Origin: Ramlibacter sp. PS4R-6
Lineage (GTDB): Bacteria; Pseudomonadota; Gammaproteobacteria; Burkholderiales; Burkholderiaceae_C
Assembly: GCF_037572775.1 (NCBI RefSeq)
Contig: NZ_JBBHKA010000001.1
Span: 2,666,001 to 2,730,000 of the forward strand
Direction of reading: 5' to 3'
DNA: 64,000 nucleotides
Shown here: positions 1-9,161 of the stretch, piece by piece
Layout: each line of letters opens with the position of its first letter
Position numbering within the stretch: position 1 is the first letter of the stretch
Made by a program: the position numbers and the translations under genes
The notes under the pieces: model-generated
Told to the model about the DNA's origin: nothing
The model's input: the letters and a program-made list of their open reading frames with translations, nothing else
Database searches by the model: none

Positions 1-1
1 C

Positions 2-1525
2 CTGCTGCGCGAGCTGCGCGAGATCGCCGGCGGCAGTTCGGCGATCGCCGCCGACCCGAAGGACCGCCGCTTCGCCGACCCGGCGTGGCAGGGCAACCCC
101 TTCCACAAGCGGCTGCTGCAAACCTACCTGGCGACGCAGGGCATGCTGGGCCGCGCGGTGGACGAATCGTCCCTGGACGAGCGCACCAAGGCCCGCGCGC
201 GGTTCTTCACGTCGCTGGCGTGGGATGCGATGGCGCCCTCGAACTGGCTATTGGGCAACCCGGCCGCCCTGCGCAAGACCGTGGAATCGGGCGGCCGCAA
301 CGTGTGGCAGGGCGCGCGCCACATGGTCGACGACCTCCTGCACAACGACGGCATGCCCACGCAGGTGGACGCCTCGCCGTACAAGGTGGGCGAGAACATC
401 GCGACGACGCCGGGCCAGGTCGTGCTGCGGCACGAGATGTTCGAATTGATCCAGTACGCGCCGTCGACGCCGAAGGTGCACGCACGGCCGCTCATCATGT
501 CGCCGCCGCAGGTCAACAAGTACTACGCGATCGACCTGACGCCCGAGAAGAGCCTGGCGAAATGGGCCGTCGATTCGGGCATCCAGTTCTTCGTAATCAG
601 CTGGCGCAACCCCACGGTGGAACACGGCCACTGGGGCCTGGACGACTACGTGCTGGCGCTCGACGCCGCGGTGGAAGCGGCGAAGGCCATCACGGGCAGC
701 GCCGACGTGAACATGTGGGGCTCGTGCTCCGGCGGCATGACGCTCGCAGCGTACCTGGGGTGGCTGGCCGCGCGCGGCGAGGAGAAGGTCGCCCACGTCA
801 CGTGGGCCGTCTGCATCCTGGACACGCACGACGCCTTCGGCGACGGCGCGCTGGGCATCTTCAACACGCCGTCGACGCTGGGCGCGGCCAAGGCGCGCTC
901 GCGGCGGCGCGGCATCGTCACGGGCCGCGAGATGGCGTCGATGTTCGCCTGGCTGCGTTCCAACGACCTGGTGTGGAATTACTGGGTCAACAACTACCTC
1001 ATGGGCAACAAGCCGCCCGCGCACGACATCCTGGCCTGGAACAGCGACAACACCGCGCTGCCGGGGCGCTTCCATTGCGACCTGCTGGAGCTGCTGGAAC
1101 ACAACCCCTACCGCAACCCGGGCAAGCTCGAAGTCGCCGGCGAGGCCATCGACATGCGCCGCGTCAAGGCCGGCGCGTACGTGATCGCCGGCACGAACGA
1201 CCACATCACGCCCTGGCGCGCCTGCTATCGCACCGCACGCATGTTCGGGCCGAATTCGCGCTTCGTGCTGGCCAACGCGGGCCACCTGCAAAGCCTGGTG
1301 AACCCGCCGGGGCAGGGCAAGGCCTTCTACATGTCGGGGCCGGCTTCGAAGGCGGATGCCGATGCGTGGCTGCAGTCGGCGAAGCGCGAGGAGGGCAGCT
1401 GGTGGCCGGATTGGCGGGTGTGGATCCAGCGCCGCTCGGGCCCGCGGGTGGAAGCGCCTGTGAGGCTGGGATCGCGCCGCTACAAGCCCTTGGGCGCGGC
1501 GCCCGGCACCTACGTGCTGGAATGA
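2..1525 (+). CDS. phaC: Polyhydroxyalkanoate synthase, class II-like (5' end cut by window)
   Basis: This enzyme polymerises hydroxyacyl-CoA into polyhydroxyalkanoate granules. The frame is open from base 2, so the N-terminus lies outside the window; the first visible residues contain the PhaC N-domain pattern FADPAWQGNPFHKRLL. The lipase-like box GSCSGG puts the nucleophilic cysteine at codon 725-727; the catalytic aspartate lies in GTNDHITPW (codon 1199) and the histidine in NAGHLQS (codon 1283). The SWRNPT segment and the spacing of these motifs resemble class II (Pseudomonas-type, medium-chain) synthases more than the class I enzyme usual in Burkholderiales. That class assignment is from remembered motifs. 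An inverted repeat follows the stop at once. Confidence 0.93.
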   Translation: MLRELREIAGGSSAIAADPKDRRFADPAWQGNPFHKRLLQTYLATQGMLGRAVDESSLDERTKARARFFTSLAWDAMAPSNWLLGNPAALRKTVESGGRNVWQGARHMVDDLLHNDGMPTQVDASPYKVGENIATTPGQVVLRHEMFELIQYAPSTPKVHARPLIMSPPQVNKYYAIDLTPEKSLAKWAVDSGIQFFVISWRNPTVEHGHWGLDDYVLALDAAVEAAKAITGSADVNMWGSCSGGMTLAAYLGWLAARGEEKVAHVTWAVCILDTHDAFGDGALGIFNTPSTLGAAKARSRRRGIVTGREMASMFAWLRSNDLVWNYWVNNYLMGNKPPAHDILAWNSDNTALPGRFHCDLLELLEHNPYRNPGKLEVAGEAIDMRRVKAGAYVIAGTNDHITPWRACYRTARMFGPNSRFVLANAGHLQSLVNPPGQGKAFYMSGPASKADADAWLQSAKREEGSWWPDWRVWIQRRSGPRVEAPVRLGSRRYKPLGAAPGTYVLE

Positions 1526-1554
1526 CAAGGGCGGCTGGGCCGCCCTTGTCGTTT
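1524..1554. terminator. Hairpin between phaC and the convergent small gene
   Basis: A perfect 11-bp stem (GACAAGGGCGG at 1524-1534 with its complement at 1540-1550) encloses a 5-base loop and is followed on the plus strand by GTTT. It sits between two convergent stop codons, so it may serve both strands. The U tract is short. Confidence 0.6.
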
Positions 1555-1805
1555 CAGGCCCGCGCCGCGGGCAGGTCCATCCGTTCGATCAGCCCCATCT
1601 CCAGCAGCGAGGCGATGCTGCGCATCAGCGAAACCGGCGGGAAGAAGTGGCGCAGCTCCAGCTCCCACGCGCCACGCCGGCACAGCATCAGCAGGTCGTA
1701 GAGGTAGGGCGAGCGGCCCGCGATCACCTCGTCGACGCCGGGCAGCTGCGCCTTTTCCGTGGCGCGGTAGTAGTTGGACCAGAAGGGGGTCGTCTGCTTG
1801 CTCAT
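1554..1805 (-). CDS. Hypothetical protein, 83 aa
   Basis: I do not recognise this small protein. The frame stays open further upstream, but an ATG at 1805 is preceded by a good ribosome site (GAAGGAGACAGCG), giving 83 residues beginning MSKQTTPFWSNYY. The protein is soluble-looking with aromatic and leucine-rich stretches (SPYLYDLLMLCRRG, VSLMRSIASLLEMG) likely to form helices, and no signal peptide or membrane span. It converges on phaC and diverges from the acyl-CoA ligase gene. Its position beside phaC might suggest a link to polymer metabolism, but nothing in the sequence shows this. Confidence 0.6.
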   Translation of the reverse strand: MSKQTTPFWSNYYRATEKAQLPGVDEVIAGRSPYLYDLLMLCRRGAWELELRHFFPPVSLMRSIASLLEMGLIERMDLPAARA

Positions 1806-2026
1806 CGCTGTCTCCTTCGCATGTCGTACCCGATGGCTGCACTTTGGACGCCGCGGCGACAAGCCGCAAAGCGTGTCGCGCTGCCTACACCAACCGTCGT
1901 CCAAGCGACAGCCTCCCGGGCCCCGTGCATGTCCGCGGCCCGACAAAGTTGGCTTGTTGCGCCGCGGAAACCGAGGATCGCGGGGTTACGATTGACGCAA
2001 CGGATTCGCAAACAAGGAGACAACCC
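1806..2026. other. Divergent intergenic region
   Basis: These 221 bases separate the 83-aa gene from the acyl-CoA ligase gene and must hold both promoters. I see a 6-bp inverted repeat (GCGACA at 1856 with TGTCGC at 1874) but no confident -35/-10 pair. Confidence 0.35.
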
Positions 2027-3655
2027 ATGCTGGGCCTGATGCAACAAGAGCCGCTTCTGATCTCGTCGCTGCTCACTTTCGCCGAGCGCCACCACGCCGA
2101 CTCCGAGATCGTCTCGCGCCGCGTCGAGGGCGACATCCACCGCTACACCTGGCGCGAAGCCTCGGCCCGCGCCAAGCAGGTGGCCAACGCGCTCGACGCG
2201 ACGGGGCTGCTGTTCTCCGACCGCGTCGCCACGCTGGCGTGGAACGGCTACCGCCACCTGGAGCTGTACTTCGGCGTGAGCGGCTCGGGCCGCGTGCTGC
2301 ACACGATCAACCCCCGCCTGCATCCCGAGCAGATCGCGTGGATCGCCAACCACGCGGAAGACCAGGTGCTGTGCTTCGACCTCACCTTCCTGCCCATCGT
2401 GCAGGCGATCCACGCCAAGTGCCCGGGCATCAAGCGCTTCGTGGCGCTGTGCGACAAGGCGAAACTGCCGGCGGACAGCGGCATCCCGAACCTCGTCGCC
2501 TACGAGGACTGGATCGGCGGGCAGAAGACCACCTACGACTGGCCGGACTTCGACGAGAACTCCGCCTCGAGCATGTGCTACACGAGCGGCACCACGGGCA
2601 ACCCCAAGGCGGCCCTCTACAGCCACCGCTCCACCATCCTGCACGCCTACGCCGCCTCCATGCCCGACGTGATGGCGCTGTCGGCGCGCGACTCGGTGCT
2701 GCCGGTGGTGCCCATGTTCCACGTCAACGCGTGGGGCATCCCGTATTCGGCGGCGCTCACCGGCTGCAAGCTGGTGTTCCCGGGCCCGGCGCTGGACGGC
2801 AAGTCGGTGTACGAGCTGCTCGAATCCGAGAACGTCAGCTTCGCCGCGGGCGTGCCCACGGTGTGGCAGATGCTCCTGGGCCACCTGAAGCAGAACGGCC
2901 TGCGTTTCTCCACGCTCAAGCGCACGGTGATCGGCGGCTCGGCCTGCCCGCCCGCGATGATCGATTCGTTCCGCGAGGACTACGGCGTGGACGTGCTGCA
3001 TGCCTGGGGCATGACCGAGATGAGCCCGCTGGGCACGCTGTGCACGCTGAAGAACAAGCACCTGCGGCAGGCGCCGCAGGAGCAGATGAAGATCCGCTTG
3101 AAGCAGGGCCGCGCGATCTTCGGCGTGGACATGAAGATCGTCGGCGAAGACGGCCGCGAACTGCCGTGGGACGGCAAGGCCTCTGGCGACCTGCTTGTGA
3201 AGGGCCCGTGGATCATCCGCGAGTACTTCAAGGGCGAGGGCGGCGACCCGCTGGTGGGCGGCTGGTTCCCCACCGGCGACGTGGCCACCATCGACCCCGA
3301 CGGCTACATGCAGATCACCGACCGCAGCAAGGACGTGATCAAGTCGGGCGGCGAGTGGATCAGTTCCATCGATGTCGAGAACATCGCCGTTGCGCACCCC
3401 GCGGTGGCCATGGCCGCCTGCATCGGCGTGCGGCACCCGAAGTGGGATGAACGGCCGATCGTGGTGGTGGTGAAAAAGCCCGGCGCCGAGGTCTCCAAGG
3501 AAGAGCTGCTGCGCTTCTACGAGGGCAAGACGGCCAAGTGGCAGATCCCCGACGACGTCGTGTTCGTCGACGCGATCCCGCTGGGCGCCACCGGCAAGAT
3601 GCTCAAGACGCGGCTGCGCGAGACGCTGAAGGACTACCGGCTGCCCGGCGCCTGA
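2027..3655 (+). CDS. Acyl-CoA ligase (AMP-binding family)
   Basis: This ANL-superfamily ligase activates a carboxylic acid to its acyl-CoA through an acyl-adenylate. I start it at ATG 2027, behind AAGGAGACAACCC, giving 542 residues; the frame is open upstream but lacks a signal there. The phosphate-binding motif [10 protein letters not shown] lies near residue 185, the adenylate-binding motif [10 protein letters not shown] near 328, the hinge region [12 protein letters not shown]...[11 protein letters not shown] near 412-443, and the C-terminal catalytic lysine motif [12 protein letters not shown] near 522. The overall pattern resembles medium/long-chain and DmdB/AlkK-type ligases; the substrate is not determined. 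The next genes are a LIV-type transporter, so the two may import and activate the same acid. Confidence 0.92.
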   Translation: MLGLMQQEPLLISSLLTFAERHHADSEIVSRRVEGDIHRYTWREASARAKQVANALDATGLLFSDRVATLAWNGYRHLELYFGVSGSGRVLHTINPRLHPEQIAWIANHAEDQVLCFDLTFLPIVQAIHAKCPGIKRFVALCDKAKLPADSGIPNLVAYEDWIGGQKTTYDWPDFDENSASSMCYTSGTTGNPKAALYSHRSTILHAYAASMPDVMALSARDSVLPVVPMFHVNAWGIPYSAALTGCKLVFPGPALDGKSVYELLESENVSFAAGVPTVWQMLLGHLKQNGLRFSTLKRTVIGGSACPPAMIDSFREDYGVDVLHAWGMTEMSPLGTLCTLKNKHLRQAPQEQMKIRLKQGRAIFGVDMKIVGEDGRELPWDGKASGDLLVKGPWIIREYFKGEGGDPLVGGWFPTGDVATIDPDGYMQITDRSKDVIKSGGEWISSIDVENIAVAHPAVAMAACIGVRHPKWDERPIVVVVKKPGAEVSKEELLRFYEGKTAKWQIPDDVVFVDAIPLGATGKMLKTRLRETLKDYRLPGA

Positions 3656-3670
3656 CAAGGCCGCCTTGTC
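3654..3670 (+). terminator. Weak hairpin after acyl-CoA ligase
   Basis: A 7-bp stem (GACAAGG/CCTTGTC) with a 3-base loop overlaps the ligase stop codon. There is no following U tract, so it may only protect the 3' end or pause polymerase. Confidence 0.3.
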
Positions 3671-3771
3671 GCCTGGGCGATAGGGCGCGCCTTTCTTACG
3701 GGCAATCCCTGACGGTTGCACTGCACAAAAACAGTAACCTGCCTGCTGTCGGAATCACTAGGAGACAGCAC

Positions 3772-5121
3772 ATGCACAACTCGATCAGCCGCGTCGCCTT
3801 CGCGACCCTCCTGGCTTGCGCGATGAGCGCCCACGCACAGCAGCCCGCACCGGCCAAGCCTGCCGCGCCGGCCAAGCCCGCAGCGGCGCCCGCGAAGGCC
3901 GCGCCCGCGCCGGCAGCCACTGCGGCGATGAGCGCCGCACCCAAGGAGACCGCCGGCCAGACGGTGCGCGTCGCCCACATCGACCCGTTCTCGGGCCCGT
4001 TCGCCAACGTCGGCCAGAACCAGCTGAAAAGCTGGCAGTTCGCCGCGGAGAAGCTCAACGGAAACAAGAACGCCGCGGGCGTGACGTTCGAGTTCGTCGG
4101 CTTCGACAACAAGGGCTCGCCCCAGGAAAGCCTGAACGCGCTGAAGGCCGCCCTCGACCAGGGCTTCCGCTACGTCACGCAGGGCAACGGTTCCGGCGCC
4201 GCGGCAGCCATCCTCGACGCCGTGAACAAGCACAACGAGCGCAACCCCGGCAAGGAGGTGGTGTACATCAACTACGCCGCCGTGGACCCGGCGCTGACCA
4301 ACGAGCGCTGCAGCTTCTGGCACTTCCGCCTCGACGCCGACACGTCGATGAAGATGGAGGCGCTGACGTCCTTCATGAAGGACGAGGCCAAGATCAAGAA
4401 CGTCTACCTGATCAACCAGAACTACGCGCACGGCCAGCAGGTCGCCAAGTACTTCAAGGAAGGCATCGCGCGCAAGCGCCCCGACGTGAAGATCGTGGGC
4501 GACGAGCTGCACCCGCTGGGACAGGTGAAGGACTTCGCGCCCTACGTCGCGAAGATCAAGGCTGCGGGCGCCGACGCCATCGTCACGGGCAACTGGGGCA
4601 CCGACATGACGCTGCTGGTGAAGGCGCTGAACGACGCCGGCCTGAACATCCCGCTGTACGCCTACTACGCCGGCGTGTCCGGCACGCCCACCGCGCTGGC
4701 GCAGGGCAAGGACATGAACGTGAGCCAGGTGGCCATCAGCCACTCGAACTTCACGGGCGAGCTGCGCGACCTGCGCAACGAGTTCAAGAAGAAGTTCAAC
4801 GACGACTACTACACGTTCCAGACCTACCTGGGCATCAAGATGCTGTCCGGCGGCATGGCCGCGGCGAAGAGCACCGACCCCGTGAAGGTGGCGCGCGCCA
4901 TGGAAGGCCTGTCGTTCAAGGGCCTGGGCAGCGAAGCCACGATGCGCAAGTCGGACCACCAGCTGCAGCAGACGCTGTACATCAGCAAGTGGACCAAGGC
5001 CACGGCCAAGGACCCGTACAGCGAGGAAAACACCGGCTGGAACTTCGCGCCGGTGCGCACGCTGGAGCCCTACGTCTCGTCCACGCCCACCTCGTGCCAG
5101 ATGACGCGTCCGGGCGCCTGA
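3772..5121 (+). CDS. Branched-chain amino acid-type ABC transporter, periplasmic binding protein
   Basis: This is a type 1 periplasmic ligand-binding protein of the LivJ/LivK class that captures the solute for the permease encoded downstream. ATG 3772 follows TAGGAGACAGCAC and gives 449 residues. A signal peptide (MHNSISRVAFATLLACAMSAHA) is followed by an unusual low-complexity Ala/Pro/Lys stretch of about 35 residues (repeats of PAKPAA) before the folded domain begins near TVRVAHIDPFSGPFANVG. The ligand is unknown; the HAAT family also carries aromatic acids, urea and other carboxylates. A strong terminator separates it from livH, so it can be made in excess over the membrane genes. Confidence 0.92.
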   Translation: MHNSISRVAFATLLACAMSAHAQQPAPAKPAAPAKPAAAPAKAAPAPAATAAMSAAPKETAGQTVRVAHIDPFSGPFANVGQNQLKSWQFAAEKLNGNKNAAGVTFEFVGFDNKGSPQESLNALKAALDQGFRYVTQGNGSGAAAAILDAVNKHNERNPGKEVVYINYAAVDPALTNERCSFWHFRLDADTSMKMEALTSFMKDEAKIKNVYLINQNYAHGQQVAKYFKEGIARKRPDVKIVGDELHPLGQVKDFAPYVAKIKAAGADAIVTGNWGTDMTLLVKALNDAGLNIPLYAYYAGVSGTPTALAQGKDMNVSQVAISHSNFTGELRDLRNEFKKKFNDDYYTFQTYLGIKMLSGGMAAAKSTDPVKVARAMEGLSFKGLGSEATMRKSDHQLQQTLYISKWTKATAKDPYSEENTGWNFAPVRTLEPYVSSTPTSCQMTRPGA

Positions 5122-5131
5122 TCCCCACCAC

Positions 5132-5163
5132 GGCCGGGTCGCGAGAGCCACCCGGCCTTTTTT
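5132..5163 (+). terminator. Intrinsic terminator between binding protein and livH
   Basis: An 8-bp GC stem (GGCCGGGT at 5132-5139 with ACCCGGCC at 5150-5157) is followed by six T residues. Partial read-through here would set the ratio of binding protein to permease. Confidence 0.85.
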
Positions 5164-5211
5164 CGCCCCTCGCTTTTTTCCTAGTGGATTTCACCGATAA
5201 CGTTTGACCGC

Positions 5212-6159
5212 ATGGAGTTCTTCACCATCTCGCTCCTGAACGGCATCAGCTACGGGCTGCTGCTGTTCATGCTGAGTTCGGGCCTGACGCTGATCTTCAG
5301 CATGATGGGCGTGCTCAATTTCGCGCACGCGAGCTTCTACATGCTGGGCGCGTACCTGGGTTACTCGGTCAGCGTGTGGGTGGGCTATGCGCCGGCGCTC
5401 TTCGTGGCGCCGCTGCTGGTGGGCGTGCTCGGCGCGCTGTTCGAGCGCTTCGCGCTGCGCCGGGTGCACCACTTCGGCCACGTGCCGGAGCTGCTGATCA
5501 CGTTCGGCCTGTCGTACCTGATCGTCGAGATCGTGCAGCTGATGTGGGGGCGCTCGGCGATGGACTACCGCAAGCCCGGGTGGCTGGACTACCCCGCCTT
5601 CCACATCTTCGGCACGAACTTCCCGATGTACCGGGTGTTCATGATGGGCGTGGCCTTCGCCATGCTCGCGGCGCTGTGGCTGCTGCTGAAGAAGACGCGC
5701 ATCGGGCTGGTGATCCAGGCGGCGCTGACGCACCCGGAGGCCGTGGAGTCGCTGGGCCACAACGTGCCGCGCGTCTTCATGCTCGTGTTCGGCGGTGGTG
5801 CGGCGTTGGCTGGCCTCGCGGGCGCCGTGGGCGGCGCGCAGTTCGTGACCGAGCCCGCGATGGCCGCTTCGGTCGGCTCCATCATCTTCGTCGTCGTCGT
5901 CGTGGGTGGCATGGGCTCGCTGCCCGGTGCGTTCGTCGCGTCACTCCTGATCGGCGTGATGGACGCCTTCGCGGTGGGCAGCGACCGTTCGCTTGCCGAC
6001 CTGTGGAACTTCTTCGGGTTCGCCGCCGGCCCGTCCACGCCGGGCTGGGTCGTGCTCAAGGTGAAGATCTCGCAGGTCGCGGCGATCCTGCCGTACCTGC
6101 TGCTGGTCCTGATCCTCATCTTCCGGCCGAAGGGCCTGCTCGGGACGCGGGAGGGTTGA
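5212..6159 (+). CDS. livH: ABC transporter permease LivH-type
   Basis: This inner-membrane permease subunit pairs with LivM to form the channel of a branched-chain amino acid-type importer. At 315 residues it has the family length. It is made of hydrophobic helices throughout, starting NGISYGLLLFMLSSGLTLIF, and contains the typical LNFAHASFYMLGAY and VVVVGGMGSLPGA segments, the latter lying in the cytoplasmic loop region that contacts the ATPases. It is followed after one base by livM, so the two are translated together. Confidence 0.93.
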   Translation: MEFFTISLLNGISYGLLLFMLSSGLTLIFSMMGVLNFAHASFYMLGAYLGYSVSVWVGYAPALFVAPLLVGVLGALFERFALRRVHHFGHVPELLITFGLSYLIVEIVQLMWGRSAMDYRKPGWLDYPAFHIFGTNFPMYRVFMMGVAFAMLAALWLLLKKTRIGLVIQAALTHPEAVESLGHNVPRVFMLVFGGGAALAGLAGAVGGAQFVTEPAMAASVGSIIFVVVVVGGMGSLPGAFVASLLIGVMDAFAVGSDRSLADLWNFFGFAAGPSTPGWVVLKVKISQVAAILPYLLLVLILIFRPKGLLGTREG

Positions 6160-6160
6160 G

Positions 6161-7569
6161 ATGAACACCACGGTCCTCGACACCTCCACGCCCGAAGCCG
6201 CACGCGAGAACTCGCGCACGGGCGTTCCCATGGAGATCAAGGCGCCCGGCGCCGCCGGCCCGCGCGTGCCCGCGAAGCTGCCGCACGCCGGCTACTACGA
6301 GTTCAAGCCGTTCAACGTTGGCCGCTGGATCGTGTGGGGCTTCTTCGCGCTGGTGCTCCTGGTCGCGCCGCTGCTGTTCACCAGCAGCCTGGCGCACACG
6401 ATGCTCAGCCAGATGGGCATCGCCATCATCGTCTGCCTTTCGTACAACATGCTGCTGGGGCAGGGCGGCATGCTCAGTTTCGGCCACGCCGTGTATTCGG
6501 GCATGGGCTCCTTCCTGGCCATCCACACGCTCAACCTGGTGAGCAAGGGCCAGTGGCCGATCCCGGTGAGCCTGATCCCGGTGGCGGGCGGCCTCGCGGC
6601 GGCGGGTTTCGCCGTGCTGTTCGGGTACGTCACCACGAAGAAGGCGGCGACGCCCTTCGCGATGATCACGCTGGGCGTGGGCGAGCTCGTGTGGGCGATG
6701 TCGCTGATGTTCCCCGAGTTCTTCGGCGGCGAAGGCGGCATCAACGGCAACCGCGTGGCGGGAGCCAAGCCGTTCGGCATCACCTTCGGCCCGCAGATCC
6801 AGCTGTACTACCTGATCGCGGTCTACACCTTCGTCTGCACGGCGCTCATGTTCGCGTTCACGCGCACGCCGCTCGGGCGCATCGTGAACGCGGTGCGCGA
6901 CAACCCCGAACGCGTGGAGTTCATCGGCTACGACACGCAGCGCGTGCGCTACATTGTGTTCATCGTGTCGGCCTTCTTCGCCGGCATCTCCGGCGGCCTG
7001 GGCGCGCTGAACTTCGAGATCGTCACGTCGGAAGTCGTGAGCGCGCCGCGGTCGGGGGCCTACCTGCTGTTCACCTTCCTGGGCGGCGCCACCTTCTTCT
7101 TCGGGCCCATCATCGGCGGCGTCCTGCTGGTGCTGGCTTTCGTGTTGCTGTCCGAGTACACGAAGGCCTGGCTGCTGTACCTCGGGCTGGTGTTCCTGTT
7201 CATGGTGATGTACGCGCCGGGAGGCATCGCCAGCCTGATCATGATGAACCTGCGCGTGGCCTCCTTCGGCCGGCTGCGCGAGCTGTGGGTGAGCTACCTG
7301 GCGCTGGCCGTCACGGGCCTCGTCGTGCTGCTCGGGGCCGCGGCCATGATCGAGATGGTCTACCACATGCAGCTGAATTCGGCGCTCGGCCCGCAGGTGA
7401 AGTTCCTCGGGGCGACGCTCGACACGGGCGGCGTGAACAGCTGGTTCGGCTCGGTCTTCGTCGTGCTCACCGGCATCCTGCTGTTCGAAGTGGCCCGCCG
7501 CCACTTCGTGCGCCAGTGGGGCGAGATCCAGGAGTTCATCGAAAAAGAGATCAAGCGGAGGGAAGCGCT

Positions 7570-7573
<4 letters not shown>
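6161..7573 (+). CDS. livM: ABC transporter permease LivM-type
   Basis: This is the second membrane subunit of the importer. It starts at ATG 6161 behind GGGAGGGTTGAG, giving 470 residues, longer than the usual 300-420 because of a polar N-terminal extension of about 55 residues and extra helices at the C-terminus (after residue 365). A second in-frame ATG at 6230 would trim 23 residues. The core carries LGQGGMLSFGHAVYSGMG and FLGGATFFFGPIIGG, typical of LivM. Its stop overlaps the GTG start of livG (GTGA). Confidence 0.92.
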
Positions 7574-8339
<766 letters not shown>

Positions 8340-8340
<1 letters not shown>

Positions 8341-9035
8341 TGCTCAAGGTCGAGAACCTCCACGCCTTCTACGGCAAGAGCCACGTGCTGCACGGCGTGC
8401 ACTTCGACGTGCGAGAAGGCGAGATCGTCGCGCTGCTGGGCCGCAACGGCTCGGGACGCTCCACCACCGCCAAGGCCATCATGGGCATGGTCGATTGCAC
8501 GGGCGCGATCGACTGGAAGGGCCAGCCGACCATGGGCCGCAAGCCCTACGAGATCGCGCACCTGGGCATCGGCTACGTGCCCGAGAACCGCGACATCTTC
8601 CCGAAGCTCACGGTGCACCAGAACCTGATGCTCGGCCAGAAGAGCGCGAAGCAGCAGGGCCGCTGGAGCTTCGAGGACATGTACGAGATGTTCCCGCGGC
8701 TGCGGGAGCGCCAGCACACGGAGGCCGGCGTGCTCTCCGGCGGCGAGCAGCAGATGCTCACGCTCTGCCGTACGCTCATGGGTGACCCCGACCTGATCAT
8801 CATCGACGAGCCGACCGAGGGCCTGGCGCCCAAGATTGTCGAGCTGGTGGCCGAGTACCTGAAGAAACTCAAGGAACGCGGCATTTCCGTGCTGCTCATC
8901 GAGCAGAAACTCACGATCGCCATGGCGATCTCCGACCGGGCCCTCGTCATGGGCCACGGCAGCATCGTGTTCCAGGGCACGCCCGAGTCGCTGCGTGCGG
9001 ATGCCTATATCCGCAAAGAGTGGCTCGAAGTCTGA
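8340..9035 (+). CDS. livF: ABC transporter ATP-binding protein LivF-type with altered Walker A
   Basis: This is the second ATPase of the importer, 231 residues, starting at ATG 8340 in a TGATG overlap with livG. It contains a normal signature (LSGGEQQML), Walker B (LIIIDEPTEGLAP) and the LivF hallmark YVPENRDIFPKLTV. The Walker A motif reads GRNGSGRST, so arginine 40 (codon CGC at 8457) replaces the lysine that normally holds the ATP beta-phosphate. Together with the imperfect signature of LivG this hints at two unequal ATP sites. I have a recollection of the same substitution in other Burkholderiales LivF proteins, so it may be a lineage trait, not damage. Confidence 0.93.
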
Positions 9036-9102
9036 CGACGCCCCGATTAGAGGTTTGTCCCTGTCGTGACAAAGCGCCCTTAGCGGCGCAACATCTCCCC
9101 TC

Positions 9103-9133
9103 TAGAATCAAAAATAGAACGACCGTCCTATTT
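9103..9133 (+). promoter_or_regulatory. Promoter -10 and TetR-type operator ahead of the acyl-CoA operon
   Basis: A -10 box TAGAAT lies at 9103-9108. Immediately after it an imperfect palindrome spans 9112-9133, with outer arms AAATAG and CTATTT and centre GAACGACCGTCC; 18 of 22 positions are symmetric. The likely transcription start falls inside the palindrome, the usual layout for a TetR-family repressor of fatty-acid genes. No such regulator is encoded in the window. Confidence 0.55.
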
Positions 9134-9161
9134 CATTCACCCCTCCGCGAGGAAACCCGGT

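Noticed and set aside
1802..3721. A 639-codon minus-strand frame opposite the acyl-CoA ligase
   Set aside because: Shadow of the real gene; it also lacks a ribosome site and any recognisable domain.
9054..9073. TTTGTC/GACAAA inverted repeat after livF as a terminator
   Set aside because: The stem is AT-rich and short with no U tract; it may be an operator half or chance.
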